Of a stretch of 19,522 nt of DNA, positions 1 to 8,575 are shown piece by piece. The translations under genes and the position numbers were made by a program. Position 1 is the first letter of the stretch. Each line of letters starts with the position of its first letter. The notes below the pieces were generated by a model that was not told the DNA's origin, did no database searches, and saw only the letters and a list, made by a program, of their open reading frames with translations. Origin of the DNA: Ignavibacteriales bacterium (lineage in GTDB: Bacteria; Bacteroidota; Ignavibacteria; Ignavibacteriales; Ignavibacteriaceae); the NCBI GenBank assembly GCA_020061995.1, contig JAGUXE010000368.1:1-19522 (forward strand). Reading direction: 5' to 3'.

Positions 1-1858
1 ACAAAATCCAAAATGTAATTTGTCGGGATTGCTTCGGTTCCATGGACATAAAAAACTTCAGGACGATTGAGCAAATACTGGTGCATAATCTGTTTACCGG
101 TTAAGGAGAATTTGAATCCAACATTTAAGTCTAAATTGTCTTCAAAAAGATGATCAGAATAGTATATTCCTGATTTAATTTGTAAAGGAATAATTGAGTA
201 GTTATTATCCTTCTGTTTACTCTGAACATATGAAGCGGCTAATTCATAACGGAAATTATAAAACTTTGTAATTAATGATACAGAAATTCCTTGCTGAGAT
301 TCGAATGAGAGGGGTGAATATCCATAAGTTTGAAAAGTATCTATTGTAGATCCAAATAACATATTTCTGTTTTCGTAAAGAGAAAAAAAATAATTAGCTT
401 TTATTGATAAGTTCGTCAAGTTGTAGGATAATCCGACTTCGGCATTAGCGGAATTATAATCTCCTCTCAGAAATTGGCTTTGCGCTTCTTTATCTTTCAT
501 GATGGAAATACCGGAATAAATTTCAAAGCGATCATTTAACTTAAGACGAATATCACTACCGAAACCGTACTTCATGTTTTGATTGCGATTAAACAATCTT
601 CCATAAACGGAGGGAATGAGAGAAGTATCTGCTAGTTTGAATGAGACTAATCCGCTTAGGGAATAATCGCTATAATCAAAATAATTTGTTGATGCTCTAT
701 TAAACTCGGTTGAAGTTTTTATTGATTCATAATTCCCAATTAAGCTGATAGAGAAAAATGGATGTTCAAATTTATTATGAACAGATATTCCGTAAAAATT
801 TTCACGGTGATCAGTGAATACTCTGCCGATTGTTCCGGTTTCATTATTACGAAATTCATTGAGTTCGTATCCATTATATAGCGTAATTTCAGTAAAATTA
901 TTTGGTAAAAATCTTCCTCGTAATCCTGTGTTGATTCTATGTACAGTCATACGGTTGTATTGGGTTTCGGCAATAACAGGGGCAAGAATCTCATCAAAAA
1001 GGACTGAACCTACGTCGGTTGTACCGCTTAATATCTTCTGATAATCTATTCCGCCATTCAGACTTACATCACCACGGTGATAATAGTAGTTTCCGAAAAA
1101 AGTTAAGCTATCTGAATAGTAATAATGAGCGCCTGTTGAACCTGTCCACATTCCAAGTGATGTATTCTTAAATCTCTCTCCCGAAATTCTATTGGTTACA
1201 TCAATATATATATTGAATTTTTTGTAAGGGAGAAGGAAAAATTGCCCGTCAATCATAGCCTCACCGTATGAACCTTCATAATATCGGATGCGTGATTTTG
1301 GTGTTCGTGAAATTATTTCTTTCGGGATAAATCTTATACTCACCGGATTCCATCCTCCATATAAAAATCCTCGAGGAAGTGGAACAAATTCAATTGAATC
1401 AATAAATTCTGATTGCTGCAAATGGAGATCAAAAATATTTGATTTGCGATTATTTAGTAAACCGTGACTACCTGTGTAACTAATTTCATTAAATCCTTTT
1501 CCATAAAGCTTCATTTCAGAAGGCATTCCGCAAATCCCAAATCTCGAAGAAAAGCAAATGGATGTGATTTTAATAAATCGCCGGTAAACTTGTAATCAGA
1601 GAATTCAATTTCTTTTTTCGTGCTGAATAAACTGAATTGATCGTAAGGTATAAAATGAACGGAAATTATTGTATCACGTTTCGTCTCTTTTGCAGTATTG
1701 AGTGAATCAACTTGCAAAGAATCATTAACTGAAAAAAGGGAATCACCAATTACATTATTTTCTACTAAGGTCGAATCAACAACTTGAGAGTATGCGATCC
1801 CACCAATAATCAGAAAAAAAATGATAAAAAAATAGAAAAGCTTCAAAAATCCGCTCAT
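1..1858 (-). pseudogene. TonB-plug/beta-barrel outer-membrane receptor-like protein, frameshifted and partial
   Basis: The first 110 codons (1858 down to about 1529) encode a signal peptide (hydrophobic residues about 5-20, likely cleavage after AYS), a Ser/Asp-rich linker, and the start of a plug-like region reading HPFAFLRDLGFA. That frame stops at 1511-1513. The sense continues at once in the -1 frame: GMPSEMKLYGKGFNEISY follows directly after LGFA, and the frame then stays open for about 509 codons to the left edge. The downstream protein is rich in alternating aromatic/polar strands (e.g. AHYYYSDSLTFFGNYYYHRG), as expected of an outer-membrane beta-barrel. Its 3' end lies outside the window. 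One missing G (GCGGA where GCGGGA would restore the frame) explains the break. It may be a sequencing error, a recent mutation or phase variation; I see no obvious slippery heptamer. The substrate is unknown. Start: ATG at 1858, with no clear Shine-Dalgarno. Confidence 0.75.
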
Positions 1859-1884
1859 AATTCGTTAATAAAAAAAAGAGTTAT

Positions 1885-1913
1885 CAAAATTAATAATTAA
1901 ATTAAGGCAACAA
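1885..1913 (-). promoter_or_regulatory. Candidate Bacteroidota-type promoter for the receptor gene
   Basis: On the minus strand TAATTTTG (1892-1885) matches the TAnnTTTG -7 element known from Bacteroidota sigma factors. A TTG (1913-1911) lies 18 bases upstream, as expected for the -33 element. The predicted start point is about 20 bases before the ATG at 1858. The region is AT-rich, so a chance match is possible. Confidence 0.35.
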
Positions 1914-1941
1914 AAATTTAGTTTTTAAAATGTGAAAGAAT

Positions 1942-2661
1942 ATGAACAATAATATACCATTTTTGCCGGGTGGAATAGAACAATACAATCTTCTAAAAAA
2001 GAATACCGATTTAAAAGATAAGATTATTTTAATCCTTGGTTTCGGTACTGATCCGGTTGCTTTGCAAATGACGGCATACGCTAAGTCGGTCATAATAGCA
2101 GTTTCAGGAAATGAAGAATTAATTGCAACTCGTTTTAAAATGCAGGGTAAACAAAAAATTTCTGTAAGACTAATGTCGTTTGATGTTACCGATTTTAATG
2201 ATGAAGTGGTTGATGTTGTTTTCGCACAGGGTACATTTTCTAACGACAAAAGAAATAAAATATTAAAAGAAGTTTATAGAATCCTGAAACCGGATGGGTT
2301 CCTCTGCTCCGGAGAGATAGTTGCATTGAGGGAGGAAATTCCTCCTTTCGTGAAAGATATATGGGAAAGAGCAGGAATGAGTTGTTTGTTTACCGGAGAA
2401 ATTGAAAAATCTTATACTGATAAAAACTTCAAATTAATTGCTTCGAAGGATCTAAATTTTACTTTGAAATCTTATTATAATGATGCTTCCGTAATAATTA
2501 AAAATGGTATGAAGTTTATTAACGCTGACGATTTGAAGATACAAAAAAAGTTTATTGCTCAATTACAACATGAAGTAAATGCTTATTTGAAATTAGGGGG
2601 ACATAAATTTATCGGCTTTAAATCGCTCTTACTTTCAAAGGTTATGAATGAAGAAGAATGA
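1942..2661 (+). CDS. Class I SAM-dependent methyltransferase (Methyltransf_11-like), substrate unknown
   Basis: A 239-residue soluble protein with a Rossmann-type methyltransferase core. A motif-I-like glycine loop ILGFGTDP lies at about residues 31-38, DVVFAQGTF (motif II-like) at about 91-99, and EVYRILKPDGFLCSGE at about 111-126, which is the typical VLRPGG-like element of small-molecule methyltransferases. The C-terminal about 90 residues are not recognisable. The glycine loop lacks the usual LDLGCGTG form, and the acidic residue that normally ends strand beta-2 is not obvious (AVSGNEE), so SAM binding may be atypical or weakened. It is divergent from the receptor gene and overlaps rlmD by 14 bases, suggesting translational coupling. 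The substrate cannot be inferred from sequence. The start is the first ATG, with GAAAG a few bases upstream. Confidence 0.7.
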   Translation: MNNNIPFLPGGIEQYNLLKKNTDLKDKIILILGFGTDPVALQMTAYAKSVIIAVSGNEELIATRFKMQGKQKISVRLMSFDVTDFNDEVVDVVFAQGTFSNDKRNKILKEVYRILKPDGFLCSGEIVALREEIPPFVKDIWERAGMSCLFTGEIEKSYTDKNFKLIASKDLNFTLKSYYNDASVIIKNGMKFINADDLKIQKKFIAQLQHEVNAYLKLGGHKFIGFKSLLLSKVMNEEE

Positions 2662-4084
2662 CATACTGGAACTTTTTATAACTAAGTATGCCTTCGAAGG
2701 AAAGGGAATTGCAAAAATTGCCAGGGCAATAAATAACGAAACTCCTGCTGAAGAAAATTTTGTAGTTTTTGTGAGTGGCTCATATCCCGGGGATGTTGTT
2801 AGAGCGCAAATTCGTAAGATAAAAAAGAATTATGCCGAGGCAAAGATAGTTGAAGTGATTACTCCGTCTGTCGAAAGAACATCTCCTAAATGTAAATACT
2901 TTGGCACTTGTGGTGGATGCAAACAGCAGGACCTAGAATACTCTTCACAAATAAAATATAAAGAACTGCAAGTAAAAGAAATCTTTGAGAAGCTCGGAGG
3001 TTTTGAAAATCTTATTGTTGAACCTATCCTTGCTTCGGAACGAATATTTTTTTATCGAAATAAAATGGAATTCTCTTTTGCAGACAAACGATGGCTTTCG
3101 ATTGAGGAAATTTCAACGAAGGATAACATCCAAAATGATTTTGCAGTGGGATTGCATATCCCGGGATTATATGATAAAGTCCTCGATATTGATGAATGTT
3201 TTCTGCAATCCGAGATTAGTAATGGAATTCTCAAATTAACAAGAGAGTTTTTCAAATCACGATACGCTACTATCTATACTACAAAAACACATACCGGTTT
3301 TTTAAGAAATTTAATCGTTAAGCAAGCCTCTCATACAAAAGATTTGATGGTAAATATAGTTACTTCTTCATATGAACCGGAATTAATTACTGAATATGCT
3401 AAATCTTTACTAAATGAATTCCCACAAATAACCACAATCATTAATAATGTCAGCGCAAAAAAAGCCTTGATTGCACTTGGCGATTTTGAAAAAATAATTT
3501 ATGGTCCCGGTTTTATTATTGATGAAATTGGTGGTTATAGTTATAGAATTAGTGCGAACTCATTCTTTCAAACAAATACAATTCAAGCTGAGCATTTATA
3601 TAATGTTGTTCTTGATTATGCTGAGTTGAACGGAACTGAAAATGTTTTTGATCTTTATTCTGGGGCAGGAACTATTTCTATCTTTTTATCAAGACATTCC
3701 AAAATCGTTTATGGAATTGAAGTTGTTGATTCTGCTGTTGAAGATGCAGAAGTAAATAAAAAATTGAACAAAATTGAGAACGTATTTTTCTTCCAGTCGG
3801 ATCTCTATAAATCTTTTTTGCCTGTAGTGACCGAAAATAATTTACCGAATCCTGAAGTTATTATACTTGATCCTCCACGCGGCGGAATGCACTTAAACAC
3901 AGTTACAGATGTAATTGCATTATCACCCAAAAGAATAGTTTATGTAAGCTGCAACCCGACAACTCAAGTTCGTGATATAAAATTATTTGTACAGAGTGGC
4001 TATAAACTTGTTAAGATGAGACCGGTAGATATGTTCCCACACACCTACCATATTGAGAATGTGGCATTATTAACCAAAGAATAA
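2648..4084 (+). CDS. rlmD: 23S rRNA (uracil-C5)-methyltransferase, RlmD/RumA family
   Basis: 478 residues, normal for the family. An N-terminal TRAM-like domain (about 7-72; ITKYAFEGKGIAKI) precedes an iron-sulfur cluster site with Cys82, Cys88 and Cys91 (CKYFGTCGGC) and a probable fourth ligand, Cys184 (DECFL). The catalytic half has the FFQTN segment (about 306-310), SAM motif I VFDLYSGAGT (about 333-342), LDPPRGG (about 407-413), the nucleophile Cys435 in YVSCNPT, and the general base Glu470 in HIENVALL. By family knowledge it forms 5-methyluridine in 23S rRNA, or in tRNA for some relatives; the exact target base (1939 or 747) cannot be told from sequence. It starts inside the preceding methyltransferase gene and its stop directly abuts the convergent rsmI stop. 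Confidence 0.92.
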   Translation: MKKNDILELFITKYAFEGKGIAKIARAINNETPAEENFVVFVSGSYPGDVVRAQIRKIKKNYAEAKIVEVITPSVERTSPKCKYFGTCGGCKQQDLEYSSQIKYKELQVKEIFEKLGGFENLIVEPILASERIFFYRNKMEFSFADKRWLSIEEISTKDNIQNDFAVGLHIPGLYDKVLDIDECFLQSEISNGILKLTREFFKSRYATIYTTKTHTGFLRNLIVKQASHTKDLMVNIVTSSYEPELITEYAKSLLNEFPQITTIINNVSAKKALIALGDFEKIIYGPGFIIDEIGGYSYRISANSFFQTNTIQAEHLYNVVLDYAELNGTENVFDLYSGAGTISIFLSRHSKIVYGIEVVDSAVEDAEVNKKLNKIENVFFFQSDLYKSFLPVVTENNLPNPEVIILDPPRGGMHLNTVTDVIALSPKRIVYVSCNPTTQVRDIKLFVQSGYKLVKMRPVDMFPHTYHIENVALLTKE

Positions 4085-4774
4085 TCACCTGAACCGGTAA
4101 TTCTTTGACCGGTTATTTATGAGAAGTACAAACTCACCTTTAAGTTGAGATTTATTAATTTTTGAGAGGACATATTCTCCGCTTCCTCTAATAAATTTTT
4201 CATCTTTTAAAGTAAGTTGATAGGCAAGAACTAGAGGTATATCTTTGCCAAATGAAACAATAATATCTTCAATGAGACTTTTCATTCTATAAGGAGTATC
4301 GAGGATAACCAAAAGTTCATCGATCTTTTTTAATCTGAATAGCTCCTGCCTGCGAATATCTTTTTTGGGTGAAAGCCAGCCGTAATAATAAAACTTCTCA
4401 ATATTTAATCCGGAGCCTGTTAATGCAGGAATTAAGGAATTTGCCCCGGGGATTGGAATAATCTGAATTTTTTCCGCAATGCAAATTTCAACTAAATAAT
4501 GTCCCGGATCTGAAAATAGGGGTGTCCCGCAATCTGAAATGAGAGCAACTTTTTTTTCTTCTTTTATTTGTGCTATTATTTCTTCTGCTGTTTCTCGTTC
4601 ATTATGTTCATTAAGCGATAGTAATGGTTTATCAATTTTGAAATGAGAAAGAAATCGGCGTGCTTCTCGATATTCTTCACATACAATCAAATCAGCTGAT
4701 TTGAGAATTGTAAGTGCACGCAAAGTTATATCATCATAATTACCGATGGGGGTTGCTACAAGGAAAAGCTGCAT
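4085..4774 (-). CDS. rsmI: 16S rRNA (cytidine1402-2'-O)-methyltransferase RsmI
   Basis: 229 residues of the tetrapyrrole-methylase fold. Family motifs in order: LFLVATPIGNYDDITLRAL at the N-terminus, CEEYREARRFL (usually CEDTR), NEHNE, LISDCGTPLFSDPG, PIPGANSLIPALTGSGL, FYYYGWLSP and DTPYRM (usually ESPHR). In the known family it adds the 2'-O-methyl group of m4Cm1402 at the ribosomal P site. It is shorter than the E. coli protein (about 286 residues) and lacks the C-terminal extension, as in many Bacteroidota homologues. It is the last gene of a minus-strand run behind the ABC exporter genes, 71 bases away, with a hairpin in the gap. No strong Shine-Dalgarno is visible; ATG at 4774 is supported by alignment of the first motif. 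Confidence 0.9.
   Translation of the reverse strand: MQLFLVATPIGNYDDITLRALTILKSADLIVCEEYREARRFLSHFKIDKPLLSLNEHNERETAEEIIAQIKEEKKVALISDCGTPLFSDPGHYLVEICIAEKIQIIPIPGANSLIPALTGSGLNIEKFYYYGWLSPKKDIRRQELFRLKKIDELLVILDTPYRMKSLIEDIIVSFGKDIPLVLAYQLTLKDEKFIRGSGEYVLSKINKSQLKGEFVLLINNRSKNYRFR
4092..4114. terminator. Inverted repeat at the rlmD/rsmI convergent junction
   Basis: AACCGGT (4092-4098) and ACCGGTT (4108-4114) form a perfect 7-bp stem with a 9-base loop just past the rlmD stop, inside the last codons of rsmI. The following T-tract is poor (ATTTAT), so termination activity is uncertain. It could serve rlmD transcription, because there is no intergenic space at all between the two genes. Confidence 0.35.
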
Positions 4775-4807
4775 AATTCTTTTTACTTTTATAAATGGAT
4801 TTAACTT

Positions 4808-4840
4808 AACCGGAAATATATATAGAATATACTTCCGGTT
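4808..4840. terminator. Hairpin between the ABC permease gene and rsmI
   Basis: AACCGGAA (4808-4815) and TTCCGGTT (4833-4840) are perfect 8-bp arms separated by 17 AT-rich bases that could pair further (TATA elements). The hairpin lies just after the stop of the minus-strand permease gene. No long U-tract follows, so it may be an attenuating or RNA-stabilising hairpin instead of a full terminator. Confidence 0.4.
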
Positions 4841-4845
4841 GTAAT

Positions 4846-6111
4846 TTAACTTTTAGTTTTAATCCATCTAACAACTTCTGACCATTTTGGTTTTTTACCC
4901 GTCCATAAAATCCCGATACTATAAATTTTCCCTGCAAAGGGAAATATCGCAAGTATTGTAATTAAGTTTAAAGCGATAGAGAGAAGTTGCTGCCAAATTG
5001 GAACTTCAATTAATGACATTCTTGCGGGCATAACAATAATTGATGCAAATGGGACTAACGATGCAATTTCTGCATATGGTTTATTTGGGTTTTCCATCAT
5101 AGAAAGTGCAATGAAAAAAGGAATAATTATTAACATCATCAAAGGCATCGTTCCGCTTGAAGCATCTTGCGGATTATCAAATATTGAACCGAGTGTCGCG
5201 AATAATCCTGTGAACATAACCAAACCGATAAAGAAATTTACAATTACATAAATAACTAAATCAGGTTGAACACTTAATGTGATTTCTTTCGGTAAAGCGA
5301 GCAGTGCCGATGATGAAACACCAACGATTGTCAACAGCCAAACAGCCATCTGTGCGCCACCGGTTATTGATGCCCCAAGTATTTTTCCTGTCATTAATTC
5401 TTTGGAGCTAACCGAGGAAAGAATTACCTCAATAATTTTATTTCCTTTTTCTTCAATTACAGATTGCATTGTCATCTGCCCCATCATCAATAAACTTATA
5501 TATAGAAGAAACGTAAAGGCATAAGCAATAATTAGGTTTCCGTATCCTGCTTCTGCAATTTCCTCATCTTTGGAAACCTTGTATCCGGTAAAATCAACAC
5601 CTCTCCTGGCGAAACTTAATTCATCAGCCGAAAGTAACTTGTTGTTAAAATAACTGTCTAATAGTACTTTATTAATTGGTCCATCAAGCTCACGATTCAA
5701 TGAAATATTTTGTGGAGATTTTGAATAATACTCAATCTTTTTATCCGATAAAGCTGTCGCGGGGACATAATAAATTCCAGTAATCTGTTCTTTCAACAAA
5801 ATATCTTTTTTTGCTTCAAGATGAGTTTTAAACTCCTCACGGGTCATGCTTAAATAATTAAAGTTGTAACCTTGATTTTTCACAAACTTCGCTTCCGAAA
5901 ATTCTTTTTGGAAGACTGAAACTAATTCGTTTTTTTCCACAACAAAATCGAAAGTTAAGTTTTTACTCTCAGTAGAGTATAGTAGTGCTTGAATTCCCCC
6001 AAAAACGAATATTAATCCCGGAATTAAAAGTGTCATTATAATGAATGCTTTTGAAAATAATTTTTCCTTTAACTCTCTTTTGATAACAGCTGCAACTCTA
6101 TAATTAAACAT
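4846..6111 (-). CDS. ABC-2 type exporter permease (NatB-like)
   Basis: 421 residues of integral membrane protein. One N-terminal membrane segment (about 20-46; AFIIMTLLIPGLIFVFGGI) is followed by a large extracytoplasmic domain (about 50-185). The remaining segments lie in the C-terminal half: about 191-210, 245-275, 285-310, 325-340 and 370-395. The order and the motif MQSVIEEKGNKIIEVILSS (about 213-231) are typical of NatB-like ABC-2 permeases, where this cytoplasmic helix couples to the ATPase. It overlaps the upstream ATPase gene by 8 bases and has a strong Shine-Dalgarno (AAAGGAG) before ATG 6111. Relatives export Na+, drugs or unknown solutes; the substrate here is not known. Confidence 0.88.
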   Translation of the reverse strand: MFNYRVAAVIKRELKEKLFSKAFIIMTLLIPGLIFVFGGIQALLYSTESKNLTFDFVVEKNELVSVFQKEFSEAKFVKNQGYNFNYLSMTREEFKTHLEAKKDILLKEQITGIYYVPATALSDKKIEYYSKSPQNISLNRELDGPINKVLLDSYFNNKLLSADELSFARRGVDFTGYKVSKDEEIAEAGYGNLIIAYAFTFLLYISLLMMGQMTMQSVIEEKGNKIIEVILSSVSSKELMTGKILGASITGGAQMAVWLLTIVGVSSSALLALPKEITLSVQPDLVIYVIVNFFIGLVMFTGLFATLGSIFDNPQDASSGTMPLMMLIIIPFFIALSMMENPNKPYAEIASLVPFASIIVMPARMSLIEVPIWQQLLSIALNLITILAIFPFAGKIYSIGILWTGKKPKWSEVVRWIKTKS

Positions 6112-7036
6112 ATAAATTGCTCCTTTCTTCCAACTCGTGCTCTTTGCCAGCTAACTCAATAAAGATTTCGTGAAGTGAAATATCATTAGCATCAAATTTT
6201 TTAATAACAATATTATTATCCATTAATAATTTCAGAAGTTGTTGAGCATCTGCCTGGTCTTTTAGTCTGATCCCTATTGAATTTCCGAAGTCCTCAATCT
6301 TTTCTATCATCTTATTATCTTTTAAGAAAGAGATATTGCCCTCATAATTTAAGCTGACATTCCGTTGAGCAAATTTTTGTTTTATCTCTTTGAGAGGTCC
6401 ATGTAGAATAGCTTTCCCGCGGTCAATCATGCAAATATGATCACATAGCTTTTCAGCAAAGTCCATTAGATGTGTGGAGAAAATTATAACCTTTCCTCTT
6501 TCTTTCATCTCAAGGATTATATCTTTAAGGAGATTTGTATTTACCGGATCAAGTCCGCTAAATGGTTCATCTAGAATAATAAAATCGGGATCGTGTAATA
6601 CTGTTGCAATAAATTGAACTTTTTGTTGATTTCCTTTTGAAAGATCTTCCACCTTAGAGAGCTTCCTATCCAATAAATCAAATCTCTTCAGATACTCATC
6701 GGCTTTCTTTTGAATATCTTTACCGATTTTACCTTTAAGACTTGCAAAATAAAGGATTGTATCAATTACCTTCATCTTCTTATAAAGTCCGCGTTCTTCT
6801 GGTAGGTAACCAACACGGTTCTTAAAATCTTGCCCGACTTTTACTCCTTTCAATAAAACCTCACCATTGTCAGGTAGATAAATATTCATCATCATTCTTA
6901 TTGTTGTGGTTTTACCGGCACCATTTCTTCCAATCAATCCGAAAATAGAACCTTCGGGGACTGAGAAAGAGACCTCATCAACGGCTTTTAACTTTCCAAA
7001 TGATTTAGATAAATTTTTTACTTCAAGTGCATTCAT
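6104..7036 (-). CDS. ABC transporter ATP-binding protein (NatA-like)
   Basis: 310 residues. All ABC ATPase elements are intact: Walker A GRNGAGKT (36-43), Q-loop region GYLPEERGLY (77-86, with the LPEE form common in NatA-like proteins), signature LSKGNQQK (132-139), Walker B FIILDEP (152-158; catalytic Glu157), D-loop SGLD, and the switch His189 in STHL. The C-terminal about 80 residues match the accessory DUF4162-type region common in exporter ATPases. It forms a two-gene exporter with the overlapping permease. The Shine-Dalgarno AAGGAA precedes ATG 7036. Export direction is inferred from the ABC-2 partner and the absence of a binding protein. Confidence 0.93.
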   Translation of the reverse strand: MNALEVKNLSKSFGKLKAVDEVSFSVPEGSIFGLIGRNGAGKTTTIRMMMNIYLPDNGEVLLKGVKVGQDFKNRVGYLPEERGLYKKMKVIDTILYFASLKGKIGKDIQKKADEYLKRFDLLDRKLSKVEDLSKGNQQKVQFIATVLHDPDFIILDEPFSGLDPVNTNLLKDIILEMKERGKVIIFSTHLMDFAEKLCDHICMIDRGKAILHGPLKEIKQKFAQRNVSLNYEGNISFLKDNKMIEKIEDFGNSIGIRLKDQADAQQLLKLLMDNNIVIKKFDANDISLHEIFIELAGKEHELEERSNLYV

Positions 7037-7110
7037 AGAAATTCCTTAATTAGAAAAATAAGTAGACAAAAAACTTTTTCTAACAAATAAAATCAGATTA
7101 CCAAATAAAA

Positions 7111-7461
7111 TTATAACGAGCGTGCAATCATTAGTGATTCGCGCGCGATGTTTTGATTGTATTCGAAAGATAGTTTTTTGTAATTAATCAAATCTATTAT
7201 CGTTCCAATTAAGCACAGACCGCCTGTAAACAGATATAAAATCCCCATTCCAATCTGACCCAAAAGAAATCTTTGAACTCCCGCTACAATGATAAAACCA
7301 AGTAGAGTTGTTAGAAGAATAACCTGCGGATCTTTTCGACGTGCTGAATAGACAACTGCAAATTGCTGGGCTTGTTGGTCATTCAAGTCTTTAATCAGAC
7401 TTTGAACCAGCATTAATTCCTCCCCTTCGAGGAACGGCATAAGTTGATAAATATTTGTCAT
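7111..7461 (-). CDS. TM2 domain-containing membrane protein
   Basis: 116 residues. A soluble, Glu/Gln-rich N-terminal part (1-46) leads into two membrane helices joined by the TM2-type turn: about 49-64 (VILLTTLLGFIIVAGV), then QRFLLGQIGMGILYLFTGGL (65-84) and IGTIIDLINY. The (H/Q)RF-LG--G-G-LY---GG pattern followed by a D-L is the TM2 signature. TM2 proteins are found widely in bacteria, but their role is not established. An excellent Shine-Dalgarno AGGAGG lies 18 bases or less downstream of the DUF2752 gene, so the two are co-transcribed and probably work together in the membrane. Confidence 0.85.
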   Translation of the reverse strand: MTNIYQLMPFLEGEELMLVQSLIKDLNDQQAQQFAVVYSARRKDPQVILLTTLLGFIIVAGVQRFLLGQIGMGILYLFTGGLCLIGTIIDLINYKKLSFEYNQNIARESLMIARSL

Positions 7462-7479
7462 TTTTTCCTCCTGATAATT

Positions 7480-7773
7480 TTATAAAAATTTCTTCCGATA
7501 TATAACTAAAAGGGTTATCGAACGGTACAATAATATGATAAGCGCCATTAATCCTAAAGGGTGGGTATTAAATGAATCCCAAAATCTCAATTGAAACAAT
7601 AGAGTAATAGATCTGCCCAAACCACATCCAGGGCAAAAAGATATTCCTAAATTATTAAATGGACAAATCGTAAAGTGAGAATCAGCATGAACAAAAAATA
7701 TTAAATAAGTGATTCCCAGAAGCCAAACCAATGCTTCAAAAGGGAAAATTTTAATAAAATAATTAATTCTCAT
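7480..7773 (-). CDS. DUF2752 family membrane protein
   Basis: 97 residues from ATG 7773 (an in-frame TTG at 7782 would add three residues; ATG is preferred, though neither has a good Shine-Dalgarno). Two hydrophobic segments lie at about 9-27 (FPFEALVWLLGITYLIFFV) and about 69-90. Between them is the DUF2752 hallmark CPFNNLGISFCPGCGLGR, with a C-P--CG--R core that could bind metal or form a disulfide. Function is unknown for the family. DUF2752 and TM2 genes often sit side by side in Bacteroidota, as here. It is divergent from the flavoprotein gene. Confidence 0.82.
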   Translation of the reverse strand: MRINYFIKIFPFEALVWLLGITYLIFFVHADSHFTICPFNNLGISFCPGCGLGRSITLLFQLRFWDSFNTHPLGLMALIILLYRSITLLVIYRKKFL

Positions 7774-7880
7774 AATTACCAACTAATTTGCATCAGAAAC
7801 TTAATCTAAAAAGTTTGCGTAATCAAACCGAATATGTAAATTAACAACCGTTCAACTTCAATATTTATTGAGAGGTAAAA

Positions 7881-8540
7881 ATGAATGTTTTAATTGTGCA
7901 TGCACATCCAGAGTCAAAATCGTTTTGCTCAGCACTAAAAGATTATACCATAAATTATTATGAAGGTAGAGGAGATGTTGTAAAGATCACAGATTTATAT
8001 CAAATTAATTTTGATCCGGTTGGTGTGCAGAAAGATTTTTTGCGACTTTCAAATAGCGAATATTTCAAATACCAGGCAGAGCAGGTCTACGCATATAACA
8101 ATTCACTTTTTACTGATACTGTTCTACAAGAAATGAAAAAAATTGAATGGGCTGATTTAATAATTTTCAGTTTTCCCCTCTGGTGGTTCTCACTTCCGGC
8201 GATATTAAAGGGTTGGGTTGATAGAATTTTTGCAATGGGTTTTTGTTATGGGGCAGGAAAAGGAGTTTATGAAAATGGTTGTTTCAGAAATAAAACCGGA
8301 ATGCTAATATTCACCACAGGAGGTCCTGAATTTGCCTATTCACCTGCGGGGAAAAACGGTAATATAGATACACTTTTATATCATATACACCATGGGATGC
8401 TTTATTTTATTGGATTACAAGTGAAACCCCCATTTATCGCTTGGTCGCCAGTACGAGTTACAGATGAAGAAAGAAAAAGTTATTTTGAAAAATTAAAGGA
8501 ACATCTTATTAATCTAGATTCACTGAAAAATCTTTATTAA
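7881..8540 (+). CDS. NAD(P)H dehydrogenase (quinone)/flavodoxin-2 family protein
   Basis: 219 residues with a flavodoxin-like fold (Flavodoxin_2). The N-terminal strand and FMN/FAD phosphate loop is VLIVHAHPESKSFCSAL (3-19). The core motif FSFPLWWFSLPAILKGWVDR (about 96-115) and FTTGGPEF (about 139-146) are diagnostic of the NQO1/MdaB/KefF group, which catalyses two-electron reduction of quinones or gates K+ efflux partners. No Kef transporter gene is nearby, so a stand-alone quinone or xenobiotic reductase is more likely. Good Shine-Dalgarno (GAGAGG) before ATG 7881. Cytoplasmic; no signal peptide. Confidence 0.88.
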   Translation: MNVLIVHAHPESKSFCSALKDYTINYYEGRGDVVKITDLYQINFDPVGVQKDFLRLSNSEYFKYQAEQVYAYNNSLFTDTVLQEMKKIEWADLIIFSFPLWWFSLPAILKGWVDRIFAMGFCYGAGKGVYENGCFRNKTGMLIFTTGGPEFAYSPAGKNGNIDTLLYHIHHGMLYFIGLQVKPPFIAWSPVRVTDEERKSYFEKLKEHLINLDSLKNLY

Positions 8541-8575
8541 TTAAATTTTTCCTTTTCTTATTAATTAGATTCGTT

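Noticed and set aside
814..1041. Plus-strand open frame of 75 codons
   Set aside because: It lies opposite the coherent barrel-encoding frame of the receptor gene and has no recognisable domain or ribosome site.
1505..1560. Programmed -1 ribosomal frameshift in the receptor gene
   Set aside because: No X XXY YYZ slippery heptamer or evident downstream stem; a base deletion or sequencing error is simpler.
1902..2249. Minus-strand open frame of 115 codons
   Set aside because: Antisense shadow of the methyltransferase gene, whose motifs are clear on the plus strand.
7881..8540. KefF-type ancillary subunit of a K+ efflux system
   Set aside because: No KefB/KefC transporter gene is adjacent; the motifs are equally compatible with a stand-alone quinone reductase.
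8534..8567. Direct repeat TTATTAATTA (8534-8543 and 8558-8567) after the flavoprotein stop
   Set aside because: Ten AT-only bases, overlapping a stop codon, in AT-rich DNA; expected by chance and without U-tract hairpin structure.
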